DNA of 11,018 bases, from NCBI GenBank assembly GCA_943325655.2, contig CALPQG020000045.1, positions 1 to 11,018 of the forward strand, read 5' to 3'. Every line of letters begins with the position of its first letter. The first letter of the stretch is position 1. A model generated the notes under the pieces. That model did not search any database. It worked only from the letters and a program-made list of their open reading frames with translations, and was not told the origin of the DNA. This DNA comes from Bifidobacterium breve. Its GTDB lineage: Bacteria; Bacteroidota; Bacteroidia; Cytophagales; UBA9547. The translations under genes were made by a program, and so were the position numbers. Below, piece by piece: positions 6,946-11,018 of the stretch.

Positions 6946-7003
6946 GTTAAGTGAAATGAGGTATTGTAATCAGTGAATCAATACTTGCTTATCTGGTTTG
7001 TTT

Positions 7004-7045
7004 GGGGCGTTTCCCGCTGAGGAGGTTCGCGCTTTCGGCACACTC
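7004..7045. repeat. GC-rich intergenic repeat, Bacteroidota type
   Basis: GGGGCGTTTCCC at 7004-7015, followed by GAGGAGGTTCGCGC and TTTCGGCACACTC ending at 7045, is a GC-rich island in AT-rich DNA. Read on the minus strand, 2841-2886 shows the same order of words: GGACGTTCCC, then GGGTC and TTTCGGGCA. From memory, G-G-G-C-G-T-T-C-C-C followed by a GGGTCG-G-C-T-TTCGGC-like block is a form often seen between genes in Bacteroidota. I could not align other genomes here. Confidence 0.45.
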
Positions 7046-7055
7046 TATGACTTAA

Positions 7056-7139
7056 ATTACTGACAATTAATTTAATTGGTTTCAATCCACGGGTAATCGT
7101 TTATTGTGTTTCAATTAAGGATGAATGGTGGTCAGTAAT
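7056..7139. repeat. Long-armed inverted repeat (ATTACTGAC / GTCAGTAAT)
   Basis: ATTACTGAC (7056-7064) and GTCAGTAAT (7131-7139) are perfect 9-bp complements 66 bp apart. Inside them TTAATTG (7072-7078) pairs with CAATTAA (7112-7118), and CCAC (7087-7090) could pair with GTGG near 7128-7131. The nested order suggests a cruciform or folded transcript, or the terminal repeats of a tiny degenerate element. Confidence 0.45.
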
Positions 7140-7219
7140 ATTTACCCAACAAATATCACAACTATCACACAATTTCCAAACAATAAATAGTCATTATTAA
7201 ATATTAAATCATTGGTCAC

Positions 7220-7252
7220 ATTAAAATTAGATTAAAATTAGATTAAAATTAA
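7220..7252. repeat. Phased 11-bp tandem repeat, three copies
   Basis: ATTAAAATTAG occurs at 7220-7230 and 7231-7241, then as ATTAAAATTAA at 7242-7252. The AAAA tract recurs every 11 bp, close to one helical turn, a pattern that favours intrinsic DNA bending. The array ends 63 bp before the transporter start codon and may be a promoter-proximal regulatory element. Confidence 0.8.
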
Positions 7253-7295
7253 ATTGGGCTATCGGATGAATTTAATAATTTCTTTCATAATATTG

Positions 7296-7319
7296 AGGAA
7301 AGAAATGACTTTAAAATGA
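7296..7319 (+). promoter_or_regulatory. Purine-rich ribosome site with 4-codon leader ORF overlapping the transporter start
   Basis: AGGAAAG (7296-7302) is one of few Shine-Dalgarno-like tracts in the window. Its AGG is 6 nt from an ATG at 7305, which begins a 4-codon frame (M-T-L-K-stop). The TGA of that frame at 7317-7319 overlaps the transporter ATG at 7316. The spacing to the transporter ATG itself is 17 nt, longer than usual, so translation may be coupled through the leader or may ignore it. Confidence 0.3.
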
Positions 7320-9493
7320 ATATTGCTTATATAAATTCTTTCACAGAACGTTTTGCAACTATTTGTGGCCATGATTTTAATCCTCATGAGCTCATGAATA
7401 ATTTCCCCAGTGATGCCGACTATGGGAAAAATGATTTTAGAGAAATCATTGATGAAGTAATTAAAAACGCCAATAAAATTAACCTGTCTATTTTAGAGTC
7501 AAGTATTCATAAAAAAGATTTTAATAATTTTTTAAAAAATATCAATTACCCTTTTTTAGCGATATACAATAAGAAAGGAAAAGTATTCCCTGTAATCATT
7601 CACCAAAATGAGCAAAATAACTGGGTGGGAACTTACCTGGAGAATGAAGATTTTTATGCCATAGACATCAATGGGATCAAAAATCACCTCCAACATCCGG
7701 AGGGAAATGAGAAGGATTTTATCATCCTGTCTCCAATTTCACTCAACTCTTTGGTGAGTGATGGGACACATGATGGGGCTCCTTTGACACCAATGAAAAG
7801 GTTGTTCAGGTTATTGAAAAACGAAAAACAAGACATTGGATATATCTACATTTATGCAATAGCCATTGGTTTGATTAACCTTTCTTTGCCTCTTGGAATT
7901 CAGGCAATTATAGGCTTAATTTCTGGAGGGATGATATTTAACTCAGTAATCATCTTAATCTCCCTTGTGATTATTGGAACACTGATCAGTGGTGGTTTGC
8001 AGATTCTTCAAATTTCTTTGGTGGAAACACTGCAGAAAAGGGTTTTTGCAAAAGCATCTTTTGAATTTGCATTCAGGATTCCGAAAATGAAAACCGAGGA
8101 AATTTTAAACTATTATCCTCCTGAATTGATGAACCGTTTTTTTGATATCCTTACCATTCAAAAAGGGTTACCTAAATTGTTGATTGACCTGAGTGCTGCA
8201 ATGCTTCAGATCATGTTCGGCTTAATACTGCTCGCATTTTACCATCCAATATTTATCGTATTTGGTATTGTACTGATTGGTTTTTTGTTAGTTACTTTCT
8301 ATGTATCCGGTCCGAAAGGGTTGTCTTCAAGCTTGGTGGAATCAAAATACAAATACAAAATTGCACACTGGCTGGAAGAAATCGCCAGAACATTGTCCTC
8401 CTTCAAGCTGGCAGGATTTACGAATTTACCTTTACAAAAACTCGACTATTTCTTAAATGGGTACCTGAATTCCAGGCAAAATCACTTTAAGGTCTTGATC
8501 CTTCAATTCGGAAATATTATCCTGTTCAAAACGGCCATCACGGGTGGTTTGTTGATTATGGGTAGTTTATTGGTGGTGAACAGGGAGATTTCTCTGGGTC
8601 AATTTGTTGCTTCTGAAATTGTAATCATTTTGATTATCAATGCAGTAGAGAAATTTGTGGTTAACTTAGATGTAATCTATGATTTGCTGACTGCCGTTGA
8701 AAAATTGGGGAACGTATCCGACATTCCATTGGAAAAAAATGATGGTGTCATCATTGATCGTGGTGACGATGATAAAGGCATTACACTTGTAGTGAAAGAC
8801 CTGAAATACAAATATCCGGATGCCAAAGAGTATGTATTGAATGGGGTGAATTTTAGCATTTATCCAGGTGAAAACATTTGTATTGCTGGTTATAATGGTT
8901 CGGGTAAAAATACGTTGCTTCAAATCATTTCGGGTATCTTGGAAAATTATGAAGGTGGAATTTCTATCAATAAATTATCGCTCAGGGATATAAACCTGAA
9001 TTCTTTGCGTGATGTGGTGGGGAGGTACAATTCAAAAGAAGATATTTTTGAATCCAATATCTTTGACAACATCAGTATGGGAATAGCCCGAACTACCATC
9101 AATGATGTAAACTGGGCCATTGAAAAAGTGGGATTAAGTGACTGGACCAACCAACTTCCGAAAGGATTGAATACCCAAATGATTTCTGGAGGAAAAGGAA
9201 TTAATTCTACGATTATCAAAAAAATTATCCTGGCCCGAGCCATCGCCGAAAAACCCAATTTGTTGGTGACAACTGACTTCTTGGGCGGATTTGAAAAAGC
9301 TGAAAAATTAAAACTGATTTCTTTATTGCTCGACAAATCCAATGGTTGGTCATTGCTGAGTGTAACCAATGACCCTGCATTGCTTGCCAATTGTGACAGG
9401 ATATTATTGATGGATAAAGGTGTCGTGGTTGCAGAAGGTACTTTCGAACAAATGAAAAAAAATCAATTGTTTAGGGACATTATCCTGGATTAG
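7316..9493 (+). CDS. Type I secretion-like ABC half-transporter with degenerate C39-like and ATPase domains
   Basis: A 725-residue inner-membrane ABC exporter subunit. Residues about 1-140 follow the pattern of a C39 peptidase-like domain (YPFLAIYNKKGKVFPVII at 78-95), but the catalytic Cys and His positions are not conserved. An exporter-type membrane domain follows (about 155-465) with roughly six helices, including segments near 174-201, 209-230, 288-330, 397-421 and 429-447. The C-terminal nucleotide-binding domain (about 487-725) has Walker A GYNGSGKNT (525-533), where the metal-binding Ser/Thr is N532. The Q-loop Gln is replaced by S573, the signature reads INSTI (629-633), Walker B with its catalytic Glu reads T653-D654, and the H-loop His is N685. 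K531 is kept. The frame is intact and codon use is ordinary, so this is not a pseudogene by appearance. An HlyD adaptor gene starts 49 bp downstream, implying an operon. ATP hydrolysis is doubtful; it may need a partner subunit or serve another role. Confidence 0.9.
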   Translation: MNIAYINSFTERFATICGHDFNPHELMNNFPSDADYGKNDFREIIDEVIKNANKINLSILESSIHKKDFNNFLKNINYPFLAIYNKKGKVFPVIIHQNEQNNWVGTYLENEDFYAIDINGIKNHLQHPEGNEKDFIILSPISLNSLVSDGTHDGAPLTPMKRLFRLLKNEKQDIGYIYIYAIAIGLINLSLPLGIQAIIGLISGGMIFNSVIILISLVIIGTLISGGLQILQISLVETLQKRVFAKASFEFAFRIPKMKTEEILNYYPPELMNRFFDILTIQKGLPKLLIDLSAAMLQIMFGLILLAFYHPIFIVFGIVLIGFLLVTFYVSGPKGLSSSLVESKYKYKIAHWLEEIARTLSSFKLAGFTNLPLQKLDYFLNGYLNSRQNHFKVLILQFGNIILFKTAITGGLLIMGSLLVVNREISLGQFVASEIVIILIINAVEKFVVNLDVIYDLLTAVEKLGNVSDIPLEKNDGVIIDRGDDDKGITLVVKDLKYKYPDAKEYVLNGVNFSIYPGENICIAGYNGSGKNTLLQIISGILENYEGGISINKLSLRDINLNSLRDVVGRYNSKEDIFESNIFDNISMGIARTTINDVNWAIEKVGLSDWTNQLPKGLNTQMISGGKGINSTIIKKIILARAIAEKPNLLVTTDFLGGFEKAEKLKLISLLLDKSNGWSLLSVTNDPALLANCDRILLMDKGVVVAEGTFEQMKKNQLFRDIILD

Positions 9494-9542
9494 AAAATCA
9501 AGTGTATTCAAACTTCCAAAAGCCATTTAACGAATCCATATA

Positions 9543-10907
9543 ATGCTGAATATATCTAAAAATAAAATTCCCCAACTAGCTGAAAGCGATAAATTTTACG
9601 CCATGAAATTACTCAATACGCTCCAAACAGGGCGAATTGTTGCGTATTGCCTGGTGGGTATATTTGTAATTTGTTTGTTTGTAATGGTCTTGCCCTGGCA
9701 ACAAAACATTTATGCCAATGGTGAAGTAACGGCCCTTACGCCACAAGACAGACCGCAAACCATAGAAACAGCCATTGCAGGTAGAATTGAACATTGGCAT
9801 ATCAGGGAAGGTCAGTTTGTGAACAAAGGGGAAATCATTGTGGATATTTCTGAAATCAAAGATAAGTTTTTTGATCCCGAACAGTTGACCCGAATCCGCG
9901 AACAGCTGCAAGCCAAAAGCAACGGTTTAGAAGCTACTCAGGTTAAAATAAATGCCTTGAACAACCAAATTGCTGCCTTGCAAAATGCCTTGAAATACAG
10001 TTTGCAAAAAGCCAACAATAAAATCAGGCAGTCCACTTTAAAGGTAAAATCTGACAGTGCTGATTACCAAGCAGAAAAATTAAATTATGACATCGCCAAA
10101 AAACAATTTCTTCGTCAGGAAATTCTCTACAAACAGGGCTTGAAATCATTGACAGAACTGGAACAGCGCAAACAGAAATTTCAGGAATCACAGGCAAAAT
10201 TAATTGCGGTGGAAAATAAATATTTGTCCACCAGAAATGATTTGATGAATGTGAAAATTGAACTGAATTCAATTCAGGCAGAGTATACGGATAAAATTTC
10301 CAAAGCGACTTCGGATAAAAGTTCGGCGGTTTCTTATTTTTCTGATGCGACTTCTGAATTTTCTAAATTGAAAAATGAACAGGCCAACCAGGAAATCAGA
10401 CGCAAACAATACAATATCAGGGCGCCACAGGATGGCTACATCATCAAGACGCTGAAAGAAGGAGTAGGGGAAACAGTAAAAGAAGGGGAAGCGATTTGTA
10501 CCATTATGCCCGATGAGCCAGCGATGGCCGTGGCAATGTATGTGAAACCAATGGATGTTTCGTTGTTGTCTAAAGGTAGAAAAGTGAGGATAGAATTTGA
10601 TGGCTGGCCTGCATTACAGTTTAGCGGCTGGCCTTCGGTTTCGGTAGGTACTTTTGGTGGCGTAATAGATGTCATTGATTTTGTCGACAGTAAGGAAGGG
10701 AAATACAGAATTTTGGTTCGCCCTGACCATAATGATGATCCCTGGCCAAAACAAATCAGGATGGGCTCAGGTGTAAAAGGCTGGGCAATGCTCGATGAGG
10801 TGCCGATTTGGTTTGAATTGTGGCGCCAACTCAATGGTTTTCCTCCACGTGTACAATTGGTAGATCCTTCAAAAACGGATAAGTATTATGAAAAGGGTAC
10901 AAAGTAG
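9543..10907 (+). CDS. HlyD-family periplasmic adaptor (membrane fusion) protein
   Basis: A 454-residue adaptor that should link the inner-membrane transporter to an outer-membrane channel. A short cytoplasmic N-terminus is followed by one membrane helix (about 31-51) and then the periplasmic part. The two halves of a lipoyl/barrel-sandwich domain are AGRIEHWHIREGQFVNKGEI (79-98) and IRAPQDGYIIKTLKEGVGET (292-311). Between them about 170 residues (115-285), rich in Gln, Lys, Glu, Leu and Ala, form a long coiled-coil hairpin that would reach toward a TolC-like protein. Beta domains follow, with VKPMDVSLLSKGRKVRIEFDGWP at about 335-356. M21 is an alternative start, but M1 keeps the full N-terminus. 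It is 49 bp downstream of the ABC gene and probably co-transcribed. The last codons (G-T-K-stop) lie in the first unit of a GTAC-rich repeat array. No TolC gene follows within the window. Confidence 0.93.
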   Translation: MLNISKNKIPQLAESDKFYAMKLLNTLQTGRIVAYCLVGIFVICLFVMVLPWQQNIYANGEVTALTPQDRPQTIETAIAGRIEHWHIREGQFVNKGEIIVDISEIKDKFFDPEQLTRIREQLQAKSNGLEATQVKINALNNQIAALQNALKYSLQKANNKIRQSTLKVKSDSADYQAEKLNYDIAKKQFLRQEILYKQGLKSLTELEQRKQKFQESQAKLIAVENKYLSTRNDLMNVKIELNSIQAEYTDKISKATSDKSSAVSYFSDATSEFSKLKNEQANQEIRRKQYNIRAPQDGYIIKTLKEGVGETVKEGEAICTIMPDEPAMAVAMYVKPMDVSLLSKGRKVRIEFDGWPALQFSGWPSVSVGTFGGVIDVIDFVDSKEGKYRILVRPDHNDDPWPKQIRMGSGVKGWAMLDEVPIWFELWRQLNGFPPRVQLVDPSKTDKYYEKGTK

Positions 10908-11018
10908 TACGTACAAGGTACAAAGTACAGGGTCTTGGGTACAGGGTACAGAGAGAAAAATAGCATTTCAAAAGTATACTGTTGAAAAAAATAGTACCCT
11001 GTACTCAGTAATCGGTAC
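10895..11018. repeat. GTAC-rich short direct and inverted repeat array
   Basis: GGTACAAAGTA occurs at 10896-10906 and again at 10917-10927 (21-bp period), followed by GTACAGGGT and GGGTACAGGGTACAG variants to about 10952. GTACAGGGTAC (10939-10949) is mirrored exactly by GTACCCTGTAC (10994-11004), an 11-bp inverted repeat with a 44-nt spacer. The array overlaps the adaptor stop codon and runs to the window edge, so its full extent is unknown. No gene is seen in 10908-11018. Confidence 0.75.

Larger units (their letters stand above)
6881..7315. other. 435-bp divergent intergenic region
   Basis: This stretch separates the lipoprotein (minus) from the transporter (plus) and holds no credible gene. 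From left to right it contains the palindrome at 6922-6945, a GC-rich repeat at 7004-7045, an inverted repeat with arms 7056-7064 and 7131-7139, and an AT-rich segment with an 11-bp tandem repeat at 7220-7252. No exact TAnnTTTG box is present before the transporter. The nearest is TAATATTG at 7288-7295, one mismatch, only 20 bp before the ATG. Confidence 0.6.

Noticed and set aside
7079..7115. GTTTCAATCCAC and a second GTTTCAAT, resembling the start of CRISPR repeats
   Set aside because: Only two short partial matches 29 bp apart, no full-length direct repeats, no spacers and no cas genes.
9182..9199. ISGGKG (residues 623-628) as the ABC signature motif
   Set aside because: An ungapped alignment from G617-L618 to ARA at 640-642 places this at the segment before the signature; the true LSGGQ position reads INSTI (629-633).

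Overview
The window reads as a low-GC Bacteroidota chromosome, possibly Saprospiria- or Chitinophagia-like. This rests on the TAnnTTTG promoter boxes, the near absence of Shine-Dalgarno sites, a fused ribBA gene, and protein sequences typical of the phylum. No database search was possible, so genus-level placement is not attempted.

Left part (1-2580), mostly plus strand: the 3' end of aspS (aspartyl-tRNA synthetase) with a terminator hairpin; a possible 67-residue minus-strand gene next to a strong bidirectional hairpin; a GT-B glycosyltransferase; and an Lrp/AsnC regulator with its own promoter in the 38-bp gap. A 364-bp non-coding stretch (2579-2942) between convergent genes holds an unusual cluster of nested inverted repeats.

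Middle part (2943-6880), minus strand: a lipoprotein of unknown function, then ribBA (riboflavin synthesis), then a CCA-adding enzyme/poly(A) polymerase-like nucleotidyltransferase with an HD domain. A 14-bp tandem repeat separates ribBA from the nucleotidyltransferase. A 435-bp divergent intergenic region (6881-7315) follows. It carries an operator-like palindrome, a GC-rich repeat resembling the one at 2851-2890, a long-armed inverted repeat and a phased 11-bp AT-rich tandem repeat.

Right part (7316-11018), plus strand: a two-gene export unit. The first gene encodes a type I secretion-like ABC half-transporter with an N-terminal C39-like domain that appears to lack its catalytic residues. 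Its nucleotide-binding domain has non-canonical residues at the Walker A Ser/Thr, Q-loop, signature, Walker B/catalytic Glu and H-loop positions. The second gene encodes an HlyD-type periplasmic adaptor. An outer-membrane TolC partner and any ATPase-competent partner are not in the window. The adaptor gene ends inside an array of GTAC-rich short repeats. This degenerate transporter with its adaptor is the most interesting system here.
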